A stretch of 64,000 bases of DNA from Paenibacillus sp. CF384 (GTDB lineage Bacteria > Bacillota > Bacilli > Paenibacillales > Paenibacillaceae), in NCBI RefSeq assembly GCF_900106745.1, contig NZ_FNNV01000006.1, forward strand, positions 1 to 64,000. Reading direction: 5' to 3'. This document shows, piece after piece, positions 50,957-60,602 of this stretch. The position numbers were made by a program, and so were the translations under genes. Numbering within the stretch: the stretch's first letter is position 1; each line of letters opens with the position of its first letter. The notes under the pieces were generated by a model. It was not told where the DNA came from. It did no database searches and worked only from the letters and a program-made list of their open reading frames with translations.

Positions 50957-51764
50957 GAAGTTTCGCCACTCCTCTCCGGTACATCATGATCGTGAAGCCT
51001 GTGAGCACAGCTATCCAAGCTGCCTGAATGGCAATTTGCTGCACTAACGAAGCAGATCCATAGTTCACAGCCGTTCTTGCCGGAAAATATAACATTGCTT
51101 GGAAAGGCAGCCACGCGCATATCCGCTGCAGCCACTCCGGCATCAGATCAAGCGGCAGCAGCATGCCGCCAACTGTGAATTGCAGCTTGTGGAGAACAAA
51201 CTCCATCCCGCGCGTTTCCTCCACCCAGAAGGCGCACAAAGCAACGATCATGTTCAGCAGAAACGCAATCGTAATCGCTCCTAGCGTAAGGGAAAGAAGG
51301 CCTGCCCAACCAAGGCCAAAATTCGGCGGACCCACGAAGGTCCATGCGATAATGCCGCCAACCGCCAAGTGAATGAAGAATCGGAATACCGCTTCTGATA
51401 GATACGCGGCATATTGATAGCCGACATACGAGATAGGTCTGATGAGCCTGATCGCAATATCGCCGCTCTTCACCTCATTCTCTATGGCCGTACATAGGGC
51501 GGGCACGCCCATCGTAATCGCCTCTGTGAATACCAAATACCAAATGATCTGCTTCATCGTATAACCATTAATAACGCGGGTGCTGTCACCGTCATAGGCA
51601 GCACTCCACAGCTGAACGAAAACAAACAAGATCAGCAGCAGAAACGACGCCCGCATAATAAAATCCGTCTTATAGGCCATTTGCTGCCGCATCGTAATTT
51701 GAGCAACCGCTCCTATTTTCTTGCTTCTTCGAAGCCACAAGGGGTCCAAGTTCTGCATGACCAT
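50940..51764 (-). CDS. ABC-2 family permease (ABC2_membrane_6 type), sister subunit
   Basis: Encodes 274 residues from the ATG at 51764, seven bases after GGAGGG that overlaps the ATPase stop; an in-frame ATG at 51785 is less well placed. Six membrane segments. Family motifs are 'QMAYKTDFIMRASFLLLILFVFVQLW', 'ENEVKSGDIAIRLIRPISYVGYQYA' and 'MLLPLDLMPEWLQRICAWLPFQAMLYFPA'. Tightly packed between its ATPase and its partner permease. Confidence 0.88.
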   Translation of the reverse strand: MVMQNLDPLWLRRSKKIGAVAQITMRQQMAYKTDFIMRASFLLLILFVFVQLWSAAYDGDSTRVINGYTMKQIIWYLVFTEAITMGVPALCTAIENEVKSGDIAIRLIRPISYVGYQYAAYLSEAVFRFFIHLAVGGIIAWTFVGPPNFGLGWAGLLSLTLGAITIAFLLNMIVALCAFWVEETRGMEFVLHKLQFTVGGMLLPLDLMPEWLQRICAWLPFQAMLYFPARTAVNYGSASLVQQIAIQAAWIAVLTGFTIMMYRRGVAKLHVNGG

Positions 51765-51768
51765 CGCA

Positions 51769-52764
51769 CTACCCTCCCGACCCATAAATATGCGTAATGA
51801 TTTCTTCCATCGGCGGATCTTCCACTGTCATGTCGTCCAGCTTGAACCTGCCCATTAATGCGCTGACAACGGATTCAATGCCGACTTGCTTCAGGTCCAC
51901 AGCCAGCTTCAAGCGACGACCTTCCGATTGAAGGATTTCCATGCCTTGAAGATCAGGAAGCATACCCGGTGCAAAAGAATCTGACAGCGTCAGCGAAATG
52001 ATTTTGCGGCTGAGCACTTCCCGCTTCAACCGCTCAACCGGCGCATCGAGTAATATTCCGCCATGATGGATAACGACAGCCCGCGAGCACAGCTCCTCCA
52101 TATCTCCCGCATCGTGAGAAGTCAGGAAGACCGTCGTTCCCTCTTCGCGGTTCGCTTCCAGAATCAGCTCGCGAATGCGCTGCTTCACGACGACATCAAG
52201 TCCTATGGTTGGCTCATCCAGAAACAACAGCTGCGGCCTGTGCAGGAAGGAAACCGCGATCTCGCAGCGCATCCGTTCGCCGAGCGAGAGCTTACGAACC
52301 GGGATATTCAAGTATGGACCCAGCTCGAAGCGCTCGATCAAATCTGCTCGCCTGTCTAGATAGTCGCTTCTGTTCAGCTCGTAGACCCGACTGATCAAGT
52401 CAAACGTATCGATCGGCGGCAGGTGGTACCACAGCTGCGATTTCTGTCCGAATACAGCACCGATTCGAAAAGCCAGCTTCGCCCTATCGCGCCAAGGTGT
52501 TAAGCCCAACACTTGCGCTTCACCGGAAGAAGGATGGAGTATCCCTGTCAGCATCTTAATCGTTGTCGATTTACCTGCCCCGTTCGGTCCTAGAAAAGCT
52601 ACCCGTTCCCCTCTGGCAACCGTCAGATCGATTTGCCTTACGGCCACCTTCTCTTCCCATTGCGGCCGAATGAGGGAGCGGATGCTCCCCGAAAGTCCGG
52701 CATCCTTGCGCTTTACGGCAAAGACCTTGCTTAATCCATGTGTCTGCAACGCTGCTGTCGACAT
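51769..52764 (-). CDS. ABC-2 exporter ATPase
   Basis: Encodes 331 residues from the ATG at 52764, preceded by GGGGGAG; a frame start at 52806 falls inside the leader hairpin. Walker A 'GPNGAGKST', signature 'LSLGERMRCEIAVSF', Walker B 'LLFLDEPTIGLD', 'TSHDAGDMEELCSRAVVIHHG'. The LSLGERMR variant is typical of the ATPases of DUF990-type exporters. First gene of a three-gene operon, behind a leader with a strong terminator-like hairpin. Confidence 0.92.
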   Translation of the reverse strand: MSTAALQTHGLSKVFAVKRKDAGLSGSIRSLIRPQWEEKVAVRQIDLTVARGERVAFLGPNGAGKSTTIKMLTGILHPSSGEAQVLGLTPWRDRAKLAFRIGAVFGQKSQLWYHLPPIDTFDLISRVYELNRSDYLDRRADLIERFELGPYLNIPVRKLSLGERMRCEIAVSFLHRPQLLFLDEPTIGLDVVVKQRIRELILEANREEGTTVFLTSHDAGDMEELCSRAVVIHHGGILLDAPVERLKREVLSRKIISLTLSDSFAPGMLPDLQGMEILQSEGRRLKLAVDLKQVGIESVVSALMGRFKLDDMTVEDPPMEEIITHIYGSGG

Positions 52765-52922
52765 CGTATTCTCCCCCTGTCTGCGTACGGTGCTGCGGTA
52801 AAGCAAAAAAGACCTCCTGCGAGCACCGCCTTATCCTTGTAAGGCGGAACTTGCCGAAGGTCTTTTATCCCTACGGTGTAGCATGACATATCGTCGTTTG
52901 CCGGTTTCGCTCGGTTCGCCAT
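52731..52922 (-). other. Short reading frame crossing the leader hairpin (possible leader peptide)
   Basis: A 63-codon frame starting at 52922 runs through the hairpin and ends 33 bases inside the ATPase gene in another frame. It has no clear ribosome site and ends in Arg/Gln-rich sequence without family features. If translated at all it would act as a leader peptide. Confidence 0.2.
52805..52866 (-). promoter_or_regulatory. Attenuator-like leader hairpin before the ABC-2 operon
   Basis: On the minus strand an outer 10-bp stem (AAAGACCTTC with GGAGGTCTTT) and an inner 8-bp stem (CCGCCTTA / TAAGGCGG) are separated by an internal loop. Six T follow, and then 40 bases to the ATG at 52764. It lies more than 140 bases past the previous stop, so a role as a regulated terminator in the 5' leader is more likely than as terminator of the small gene upstream. 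No known riboswitch was recognised. Confidence 0.6.
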
Positions 52923-53015
52923 GTGCGGATCCCTAGAAACCCTTCCGTTTAATGTAACATATTACCAGCCGATTTCGAGGTTGGCAAGACATTTTTCCGG
53001 AAGCTCGTAAACGGT

Positions 53016-53264
53016 TTATGCAGGATGAAGGAGATCCTCCATCATCGTGATTAAGCGCAGTCTAACTTGCTGCAGTCGTGAGGCCAAATATTCCATGCTA
53101 TGATCATCACTGCCTTGGGAACGAAGCAGGGCCGTGCTCATCAACCCATACGCCTCATCCAATTGCGTGATTTCCTCGCTTCTGGTCAAGTTACGATCGT
53201 AAATGCGCACACGATAAAGCAAATCCTCGGTCGATCTGAGCAGCCTTTCATACATCGTATTCAT
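53016..53264 (-). CDS. Small helical hypothetical protein
   Basis: Encodes 82 residues from the ATG at 53264, six bases after GAGGAAG. It is almost entirely helical and charged ('YERLLRSTEDLLYRVRIYDRNLTRSEEITQLDEAYGLMSTALL'), with heptad-like Leu spacing that suggests a coiled-coil dimer. No signal or membrane segment. Family not recognised. It lies between the pyr operon terminator and the ABC-2 leader. Confidence 0.6.
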   Translation of the reverse strand: MNTMYERLLRSTEDLLYRVRIYDRNLTRSEEITQLDEAYGLMSTALLRSQGSDDHSMEYLASRLQQVRLRLITMMEDLLHPA

Positions 53265-53375
53265 AAGTGGCTTCCTCGCAATCTCTTATTTGGTATAGGC
53301 TAGTCTATGACGTGTGTAACCTAAATATAACCTGATTAAGAGACGGATGAAACAATTCGGAGCAAATGTTAATAA

Positions 53376-53406
53376 TAAAAAAATAATCCGGAGCAGCTGC
53401 TCCGGA
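53376..53406 (-). terminator. Intrinsic terminator of the pyr operon
   Basis: Perfect palindrome TCCGGAGCAGCTGCTCCGGA followed on the minus strand by an A/T stretch with seven T, 18 bases past the pyrE stop. Confidence 0.88.
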
Positions 53407-53423
53407 CCCTAACTTCCCTATTC

Positions 53424-54071
53424 TTATACGCCAAATGCTTGCGGATTCTCACGCCACGACTGCAGCACCGCGATATCGCTCTGCTGAACAATCCCTTGCT
53501 CGGCTGCAACTTCGATCAGCGCCGAATAGTTCGACAACGTTGCAAGCGGAATGCCTTCCTCGGCGAATGCTGCGATCGCATTCGGGAACTGATAGGTGAA
53601 GATGGCTACAACCCCTTGCACCTCGCAGCCTGCTTCACGAACGGCAACCGCGGCTTTCAAGGAACTTCCGCCTGTGGAGATCAAATCCTCGATCAAGACA
53701 ACCTTTTGCCCCGGCTTGAAGGCACCCTCGATCTGATTCGTCTTGCCATGGCCCTTCGCTTTGTCACGTACATAGAGCATCGGCAGGTTCAACTTCTGTG
53801 CCACCCACGCCGCATGCGGGATGCCGCCTGTTGCGATACCGGCAACTGCTTCGCAATCCGGGAATTGCTCGCGGATAACCGTTGCAAAACCTTCTGCAAT
53901 TAGGTCGCGAATTTCCGGGTAGGACATGGTGAGGCGGTTATCGCAATAGATCGGAGATTTCATCCCGCTTGTCCATGTAAACGGCTCATTCGGGCGAAGG
54001 GCAACGGCGTTAATTTGCAGCAATCCTTTGGCAATCTCGCGTGGTAATTGTTCCAATATAGGTGTAGTCAA
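53424..54071 (-). CDS. pyrE: Orotate phosphoribosyltransferase
   Basis: Encodes 215 residues. The PRPP-binding motif is '[21 protein letters not shown]', with the flexible-loop '[17 protein letters not shown]'. It joins orotate and PRPP to give OMP, the fifth step of UMP synthesis. The start codon is TTG at 54071, directly after the pyrF stop, nine bases after GGAG; this arrangement couples its translation to pyrF. Last gene of the pyr operon. Confidence 0.96.
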   Translation of the reverse strand: MTTPILEQLPREIAKGLLQINAVALRPNEPFTWTSGMKSPIYCDNRLTMSYPEIRDLIAEGFATVIREQFPDCEAVAGIATGGIPHAAWVAQKLNLPMLYVRDKAKGHGKTNQIEGAFKPGQKVVLIEDLISTGGSSLKAAVAVREAGCEVQGVVAIFTYQFPNAIAAFAEEGIPLATLSNYSALIEVAAEQGIVQQSDIAVLQSWRENPQAFGV

Positions 54072-54803
54072 TCAGATCAGCTCCTCAATAATGGATTCCA
54101 ATGCAAGCCGCGGGTTCTCGGCAGCGGTAATCGGTCTTCCGATAACCATATAATCGGTACCTTGCTCAATCGCCTCGCGAGGCGTCATAATGCGGGATTG
54201 GTCATTCAGAGCAGCTCCTGCCGGGCGAATACCCGGCGTAATCGTGCGGAAATCCGCACCGCAAGCCGCTTTAATCGTTTGTACTTCCTGCGGTGATGCC
54301 ACAACGCCGCCAAGTCCGGCTTGTTTAGCCAGCTGCGCGTAGCGAACGACAGCTTCTTCAACCGAACCGCTGATGCCGATCTCTTCGTTGAGGACTTGTT
54401 TGCTTGTGCTTGTCAGCTGTGTGACGGCAATAACAAGAGGCCGAGCCAGTCTGGAATCACTCGCAAGCGCTTGTTCCACACCTTCCATGGCGGCTTTCAT
54501 CATTTCCACGCCGCCTGCTGCATGTACATTAAACACATCCACGCCAAGCTTCGTAATGCTGTTAGCTCCGCCTTTGACCGTGTTCGGAATATCATGCATC
54601 TTCAGATCCAGGAACACTTTATAGCCGCGTTCCTTCAGTCCAATCACGAAGCTTGGACCTGCCGCATAGAACAACTGCATGCCAACCTTCATGTAGCACG
54701 GAATACCTTCTAAGCTGTTCACCAACGCTTCTGCAGCAGCTGCATCCGGGTAATCCAGTGCAACCATAATGCGGCCAGCCGCTTCTTCTCTGCTCAGCTT
54801 CAT
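54072..54803 (-). CDS. pyrF: Orotidine 5'-phosphate decarboxylase
   Basis: Encodes 243 residues. The catalytic signature is 'KVFLDLKMHDIPNTVKGGA' with the Asp-Lys-x-x-Asp charge network, and the phosphate-binding region is 'TPGIRPAG...DYMVIGRPIT'. It converts OMP to UMP, the last step of the pathway. Located 90 bases downstream of carB, where Bacillus carries pyrK and pyrD instead. Confidence 0.97.
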   Translation of the reverse strand: MKLSREEAAGRIMVALDYPDAAAAEALVNSLEGIPCYMKVGMQLFYAAGPSFVIGLKERGYKVFLDLKMHDIPNTVKGGANSITKLGVDVFNVHAAGGVEMMKAAMEGVEQALASDSRLARPLVIAVTQLTSTSKQVLNEEIGISGSVEEAVVRYAQLAKQAGLGGVVASPQEVQTIKAACGADFRTITPGIRPAGAALNDQSRIMTPREAIEQGTDYMVIGRPITAAENPRLALESIIEELI

Positions 54804-54839
54804 CTCTCGTCAGCCCCTTCCTATGTCTTTACAGGCATG

Positions 54840-54869
54840 GCGAAAGCCTGCTTGAAGGCAGGCTTTCGC
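54840..54869 (-). promoter_or_regulatory. Intercistronic hairpin between carB and pyrF
   Basis: Twelve-bp perfect stem GCGAAAGCCTGC / GCAGGCTTTCGC with a 6-nt loop and no T-run. It occupies most of the 90-base gap. It may be a processing or stability element, or partially terminate. Confidence 0.65.
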
Positions 54870-54893
54870 GGCCAATTACGGCCATTCTATTGG

Positions 54894-57800
54894 TTATTTC
54901 TGTGCAAGTACAGGCATTGGACGCGAGGAGAAGTTGATGGTCTCCAGCATGTTAAGCAGCGCGCGAACGGTATCGAGCGATGTCATACATACGACGCCAT
55001 TCTCCACCGCTTCACGGCGAATCCGGAAGCCGTCGCGCTCAGGTGTCTTACCCTTCGTCAGCGTGTTCACTACGAAGTGTGCTTTACCGTCGCGGATCAG
55101 ATCCAAGATATTCGGCGAGCCTTCGCTCAGTTTATTCACGGTTTGTACGCGCAGTCCCGCTTCTTCAAGCGCTGTTGCGGTACCGCCCGTTGCGACGATG
55201 TTGTAACCCAGTTCGTAGAAGCCGCGCAGAATTTCGATCGCTTCCGGTTTGTCTTTATCCGCTACCGTAGCAATGATGGAGCCTGTTGGCGGGATACGCA
55301 TGCCGGCGCCAACCAAGCCTTTGTATAGAGCTTTCGCGTATTGTTGATCGCGGCCCATAACTTCACCGGTCGATTTCATTTCCGGCGTCAGTGTAGGGTC
55401 AACGCGGCGCAGTTTCGCGAAGGAGAAGACAGGAACTTTAACCGATACATAGTCATCTTCAGGCCACAGACCTGTTTCGTAACCAAGATCAGCGAGCTTC
55501 TCGCCCAGGATTGCCTTCGTCGCCAGGTTCGCCATCGGAATGTTCGTTACTTTGCTCAGGAACGGAACCGTACGCGAGGAGCGCGGATTTACTTCGATTA
55601 CATAGACTTCGTCTTGGAAGATAACGAATTGGATGTTCACCAATCCGATAACGTTCAAGCCTTTAGCGATTTTGATCGTAATGTCGACCATCTTCTGCTG
55701 CAATTCCGCCGAGATGGATTGCGGCGGGTACACCGCGATCGAGTCGCCGGAGTGAACCCCTGCGCGCTCAACATGCTCCATGATTCCTGGAATCAGAACC
55801 GTTTCGCCGTCGCAGATCGCATCAACCTCTGCTTCTTTACCCAGCATGTAACGGTCGATCAGTACCGGATGCTCCGGATTGATTTTGACCGCCTGCACCA
55901 TGTACGTGAGAAGCTCTTCATCGGAATATACGATTTCCATAGCCCGTCCGCCCAGGACGTACGAAGGACGAACAAGCACCGGATAACCTAGGCCTTGTGC
56001 AGTCTCAACCGCTTCATCCACGGAAATGACTGTTTTGCCTTTCGGTTGTTTAATGTTCAGTTCATTCAAGAGCACTTCGAATTTCTTGCGATCCTCGGCA
56101 GCATCGATGCTCTCCAGGCTGGAGCCCAAGATGCGAACGCCTGCTTTGGTCAGTGGTGCAGCAAGGTTAATCGCTGTTTGACCACCGAATTGAACGATAA
56201 CGCCAATCGGATTCTCTTGTTCGATGACGTTCATAACATCCTCGTAGAAGAGCGGTTCAAAGTACAGTCGGTCGGAAGTGCTGAAATCCGTCGATACGGT
56301 TTCCGGGTTGTTGTTGATGATTACCGCTTCATAGCCGGCTTTCTGAATCGCCCATACCGCATGTACAGTCGAATAATCGAATTCGATACCTTGACCGATC
56401 CGGATCGGTCCGGAGCCAAGCACGAGCACTTTCTGTTTCGTTGTTTCCGTTACTTCATTCTCTACTTCATACGTCGAGTAGTAGTAAGGTGTCGTTGCTT
56501 CGAACTCAGCTGCGCAAGTATCAACCATTTTGTAGACCGGTTTGATGCCTTGCGCAAGGCGATGCTGACGCAGTTCCAGTTCGTTCGTGAACGTTGTTTG
56601 GTTGCCTTCTTTACGAATCTCTGCAATGGAGCGGTCAGAGAAGCCTTTGCGTTTTGCAGCATAGAGCTGCTCGTTCGTCAGAACAGCTGCACTGCGAAGC
56701 TCAGCTTCGAATGCGACGATGCTTTCGATTTTGTCAAGGAACCACCAGTCGATTTTCGTCAAATCTTGAATGTCCTGCAGCTTGTAGCCTCGGCGGAATG
56801 CTTCCGCTACGAGGAACATCCGCTCGTCATCCGGCTTCGCAAGGCGAAGGCGCAGCACATCGTCTTGCAGCTCATGTGCTTCTTTCAGGTGAATGCGGTG
56901 TGTGCCGATTTCCAGGGAACGAACCGCTTTATGAATGGACTCTTCGAACGTACGGCCGATCGCCATAACCTCGCCAGTCGCTTTCATTTGGGTACCCAGT
57001 TTACGGTTTGCCGAGATGAATTTATCGAACGGCCAGCGAGGAATCTTCGATACGATGTAATCCAGCGTTGGCTCGAAGCATGCATAGGTTTGACCGGTTA
57101 CCGGGTTGACGATTTCGTCAAGCGTGTAGCCGATTGCGATCTTGGCAGCCATCTTCGCGATTGGGTAGCCAGTCGCTTTGGACGCGAGCGCCGACGAGCG
57201 GCTTACACGCGGATTAACTTCGATGACATAGTATTGGTAGCTGAACGGATCCAATGCGAACTGTACGTTACAGCCGCCTTCGATGTTCAGTGCGCGGATA
57301 ATCTTCAGCGACGCCGAACGCAGCATTTGATATTCGCGGTCGGACAACGTTTGGCTTGGCGCTACGACGATGGAATCGCCTGTATGAACGCCCACCGGAT
57401 CAAAGTTCTCCATGTTACATACGACGATACAGCTATCGTTCGCATCGCGCATAACTTCATACTCGACTTCTTTCATGCCTGCGATCGATTTCTCGATCAA
57501 ACATTGGCCGATCGGGCTGTAGCGAATACCGGAAGCTACCGTTTCAAGCAGCTCTTCTTCGCTTGCGCAAATCCCGCCGCCTGTTCCGCCCAGCGTATAG
57601 GCCGGACGAACAATGATCGGGTAACCAATCTCGTTAGCGAATTCCACAGCTTCTTGTACCGTTGTTACAATAACGCTCTCAGGTACCGGCTGCTCCAGTT
57701 CGCGCATCAGATCGCGGAATAGATCACGATCTTCCGCTTTCTCGATTGCTGTAAGCTGCGTACCCAGCAGTTGAACGTTCTCGCGTTCCAGTACGCCGGC

Positions 57801-58112
57801 GCGCGCCAGTTCAACAGCCATGTTAAGACCGGTTTGGCCGCCAAGCGTTGGCAGCAAACCATCCGGACGTTCTTGACGGATAATTTGAGTGACGAACTCA
57901 AGTGTAATCGGCTCGATGTATACTTTATCCGCCATGTTCGTATCCGTCATGATTGTAGCCGGGTTGCTGTTGATCAGAACAACCTCGTAGCCTTCTTCTT
58001 TAAGTGCTTGGCAAGCCTGTGTGCCTGCATAGTCGAACTCTGCAGCTTGCCCGATGACGATAGGACCGGAACCGATAACGAGAATTTTCTTCAGCTTATT
58101 ATTTCTGGGCAT
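54894..58112 (-). CDS. carB: Carbamoyl-phosphate synthase large subunit
   Basis: Encodes 1072 residues, the normal length. Two homologous ATP-grasp halves are visible: '[26 protein letters not shown]' at the start and '[25 protein letters not shown]' at about 555, with '[13 protein letters not shown]'-type and '[12 protein letters not shown]' phosphate loops. The C-terminal MGS-like allosteric domain starts near 935 ('[36 protein letters not shown]'). It makes carbamoyl phosphate from bicarbonate, ATP and ammonia delivered by CarA. It overlaps carA by 14 bases. Since no arginine-specific copy is visible in this window, I cannot say whether it also serves arginine synthesis. Confidence 0.97.
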   Translation of the reverse strand: MPRNNKLKKILVIGSGPIVIGQAAEFDYAGTQACQALKEEGYEVVLINSNPATIMTDTNMADKVYIEPITLEFVTQIIRQERPDGLLPTLGGQTGLNMAVELARAGVLERENVQLLGTQLTAIEKAEDRDLFRDLMRELEQPVPESVIVTTVQEAVEFANEIGYPIIVRPAYTLGGTGGGICASEEELLETVASGIRYSPIGQCLIEKSIAGMKEVEYEVMRDANDSCIVVCNMENFDPVGVHTGDSIVVAPSQTLSDREYQMLRSASLKIIRALNIEGGCNVQFALDPFSYQYYVIEVNPRVSRSSALASKATGYPIAKMAAKIAIGYTLDEIVNPVTGQTYACFEPTLDYIVSKIPRWPFDKFISANRKLGTQMKATGEVMAIGRTFEESIHKAVRSLEIGTHRIHLKEAHELQDDVLRLRLAKPDDERMFLVAEAFRRGYKLQDIQDLTKIDWWFLDKIESIVAFEAELRSAAVLTNEQLYAAKRKGFSDRSIAEIRKEGNQTTFTNELELRQHRLAQGIKPVYKMVDTCAAEFEATTPYYYSTYEVENEVTETTKQKVLVLGSGPIRIGQGIEFDYSTVHAVWAIQKAGYEAVIINNNPETVSTDFSTSDRLYFEPLFYEDVMNVIEQENPIGVIVQFGGQTAINLAAPLTKAGVRILGSSLESIDAAEDRKKFEVLLNELNIKQPKGKTVISVDEAVETAQGLGYPVLVRPSYVLGGRAMEIVYSDEELLTYMVQAVKINPEHPVLIDRYMLGKEAEVDAICDGETVLIPGIMEHVERAGVHSGDSIAVYPPQSISAELQQKMVDITIKIAKGLNVIGLVNIQFVIFQDEVYVIEVNPRSSRTVPFLSKVTNIPMANLATKAILGEKLADLGYETGLWPEDDYVSVKVPVFSFAKLRRVDPTLTPEMKSTGEVMGRDQQYAKALYKGLVGAGMRIPPTGSIIATVADKDKPEAIEILRGFYELGYNIVATGGTATALEEAGLRVQTVNKLSEGSPNILDLIRDGKAHFVVNTLTKGKTPERDGFRIRREAVENGVVCMTSLDTVRALLNMLETINFSSRPMPVLAQK

Positions 58113-59244
58113 ATTGCAGCTCTCCTCTCAATGATGCCGCCAATTGTGCTTGACGAGGCTTTTGCGGGTTGTTTCTTTTATGTTCACGAATCATCTCTAG
58201 GAATTCATCGAACAGGTAGCTGGAATCGTAAGGTCCAGGTGCGGCTTCCGGATGGTATTGAACCGAGAAGGCAGGGAATTCGTTATGTTTCAAACCTTCG
58301 ATCGTCTTGTCATTGTTGTTGATATGCGTAACTTCCAGCTTCGTTCCGGCTACGGAACCCTCTAGAACCGTGTAACCATGATTCTGCGAGGTGATGTAGC
58401 AGCGGCTTGTTGCCAGTTCTTTAACCGGGTGGTTACCACCGCGGTGACCGAATTTCAGCTTATCCGTATCGGCGCCGCATGCAAGTGCGAACAATTGATG
58501 GCCAAGGCAGATCCCGAAGATCGGGTATTCGCCAAGCAGCTCTTGAATCATCGTAACCGCATGAGGTACATCCTTCGGATCCCCAGGGCCGTTCGACAAT
58601 TGAATGCCGTCCGGGTTCAGGCGACGAATCTGCTCTGCTGTTGTATCGTGAGGAACCACGACTACATCACAACCGCGCTTCGTAAGTTCGCGGAGAATAC
58701 CGCTCTTCGCGCCGTAGTCGACCAGTACGATACGCTCGCGCTCGCCTGGGCTGGAGAAGATGCTCTTCGTCGATGTGCGAGCAACTTGATCGCGCATCAG
58801 CGGAGTCAGGGATAAACGCTCAGCAAGCTCTTCAATACGCTCATTGCCTGTTGTCAGCATCCCTTTCATTGTGCCGTAGTGGCGCAGCTTACGAGTCAGC
58901 ATCCGAGTATCGATGTCGCTGATTCCGATAATGCCGTATTCCTTCAGCAAACGATCAAGCGTGTATTCCGCTCTCCAGTTGCTTGGTACCGGCTCATGGC
59001 GGCGAACGACGAAGCCGTGAATGTAAGGGCGTACCGCTTCGAAATCGTCGCGCGTAATGCCGTAGTTGCCGATCAAAGGATATGTCATCGTGACGATCTG
59101 TCCGCAATAGGACGGATCGGAAAGTACCTCTTGGTAACCTGTAATCCCTGTATTAAAAACAACCTCGCCGGCAGATTGACCCTCAGCGCCAAAGCCGAGT
59201 CCTGTAAACAGCGTGCCGTCTTCCAACAACAATCTTGCTTGCAT
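58099..59244 (-). CDS. carA: Carbamoyl-phosphate synthase small subunit (glutamine amidotransferase)
   Basis: Encodes 381 residues from the ATG at 59244, after GGAG; an upstream in-frame ATG at 59253 overlaps that site. The class I amidotransferase triad is present: Cys in '[14 protein letters not shown]', and His and Glu in '[12 protein letters not shown]'. It supplies ammonia to CarB through an intramolecular tunnel. Overlaps carB by 14 bases. Confidence 0.97.
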   Translation of the reverse strand: MQARLLLEDGTLFTGLGFGAEGQSAGEVVFNTGITGYQEVLSDPSYCGQIVTMTYPLIGNYGITRDDFEAVRPYIHGFVVRRHEPVPSNWRAEYTLDRLLKEYGIIGISDIDTRMLTRKLRHYGTMKGMLTTGNERIEELAERLSLTPLMRDQVARTSTKSIFSSPGERERIVLVDYGAKSGILRELTKRGCDVVVVPHDTTAEQIRRLNPDGIQLSNGPGDPKDVPHAVTMIQELLGEYPIFGICLGHQLFALACGADTDKLKFGHRGGNHPVKELATSRCYITSQNHGYTVLEGSVAGTKLEVTHINNNDKTIEGLKHNEFPAFSVQYHPEAAPGPYDSSYLFDEFLEMIREHKRNNPQKPRQAQLAASLRGELQYAQK

Positions 59245-59274
59245 CCGTATCACTCCTAGTTATCAAGTTGCTTA

Positions 59275-60570
59275 CTATTCTTGTGTCTCTGTCCAAACGA
59301 CATTTCCGTCTACGATGGTAACTACCGGCCAGCCGGACAACTTCCAGCCGCCAAATGGTGTATTTCTGCCCTTCGATGCGAAGCTCTCCGGGTTAACCTC
59401 ACGCTCATTCTCGAGATCAACAATGGTCAAGTCAGCAGGTGCGCCTGCTTCCAGAACACCGCTGCGAAGTCCGAAGACGCGCGCCGGGTCTGATGTCATC
59501 CGCTTAAGCAGGAAGCCTAGCGACCATTTGCCTGTTTGGACGAATTTCGTATACATAAGCGGGAATGCCGTTTCGAAACCGACGATGCCGAAAGGCGCCA
59601 GCATCATGCCGCGTGCCTTCTCTTCCGCACTGTGCGGCGCGTGGTCCGTAACGATCATGTCCAGCGTGCCATCTTCTAGACCTTCGATAACCGCTTGTAC
59701 GTCGCGCGGCGTGCGCAGCGGCGGGTTCATTTTCCAATTGGCATCCATGCTTGGGATATCCTCATCGGAGAGAATCAAGTGATGCGGGCAAACCTCAGCT
59801 GTCACTTTAATGCCGATTTGCTTAGCCATTCGGATTAAGCGAACCGATTGCTCCGTGCTTACGTGACAGACATGATAGTGAACCCCAGTGGCTTCTGCCA
59901 GCAAAATGTCGCGTCCTACATGGATCGCTTCGGACTCGTTCGGAATTCCTTTAAGCCCGTTCGCTGCTGCGAACTTGCCTTCCGTTACGGCAGCTCCGAC
60001 AACGAGCGAATCGTCTTCACAGTGTGCGATTACCGGCATGTTCATCGAAGCAGCCAGGTTCATCGCATCTTTCATCATTTGTGCATTCTGTACGCCGACG
60101 CCGTCATCGGTAAACCCGATCGCGCCAGCTTCTTTGAGTGCTGCGAAGTCGGTCAGCTCGCGGCCAAGCTCGTTCTTCGTAATGGCTGCATAAGGAAGCA
60201 CGTTAACGATTCCTGCGCTCTTGGCCTTATCCAGTATGTAGCGCACCGTCTCCGGCGTGTCCGTTACGGGACGCGTGTTCGGCATACATGCGATCGTTGT
60301 GAAACCGCCTCTAGCCGCGGAGCGTGTACCACTTGCGATATCCTCTTTATATTCGAAGCCCGGCTCGCGCAGATGGACATGCATGTCGATGAAACCTGCG
60401 GAGATCAGCTTTCCTTGCGCATCAATAATGTCGTGGCCGGTAGTATCCGGCTCACCGGAAGCCGCATCGGCAATCGCAGCGATCAGTCCATTCTCAATTC
60501 GAACGTGCTTTCGTGCTGTCTCACCTGTCTGTTCGTCCCAAACGAGTCCGTTTAATATCCATAGTGCCAT
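59275..60570 (-). CDS. pyrC: Dihydroorotase
   Basis: Encodes 431 residues of the class I (long) type. Metal-binding 'DMHVHLREPGFEYKEDI', 'IAHCEDDSL', 'YHVCHVST', and the catalytic Asp of 'DMIVTDHAPHSAEEK'. It closes carbamoyl aspartate to dihydroorotate. GGAGAAAACG precedes the ATG. Gap to carA is 30 bases. Confidence 0.97.
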   Translation of the reverse strand: MALWILNGLVWDEQTGETARKHVRIENGLIAAIADAASGEPDTTGHDIIDAQGKLISAGFIDMHVHLREPGFEYKEDIASGTRSAARGGFTTIACMPNTRPVTDTPETVRYILDKAKSAGIVNVLPYAAITKNELGRELTDFAALKEAGAIGFTDDGVGVQNAQMMKDAMNLAASMNMPVIAHCEDDSLVVGAAVTEGKFAAANGLKGIPNESEAIHVGRDILLAEATGVHYHVCHVSTEQSVRLIRMAKQIGIKVTAEVCPHHLILSDEDIPSMDANWKMNPPLRTPRDVQAVIEGLEDGTLDMIVTDHAPHSAEEKARGMMLAPFGIVGFETAFPLMYTKFVQTGKWSLGFLLKRMTSDPARVFGLRSGVLEAGAPADLTIVDLENEREVNPESFASKGRNTPFGGWKLSGWPVVTIVDGNVVWTETQE

Positions 60571-60602
60571 GATCGTTTTCTCCTTTCGGCTTCCACAGTT
60601 AG

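Noticed and set aside
55995-57722. 575-codon plus-strand frame opposite carB
   Set aside because: carB is complete and conserved on the minus strand; the antisense frame has no family motifs and arises from codon bias.
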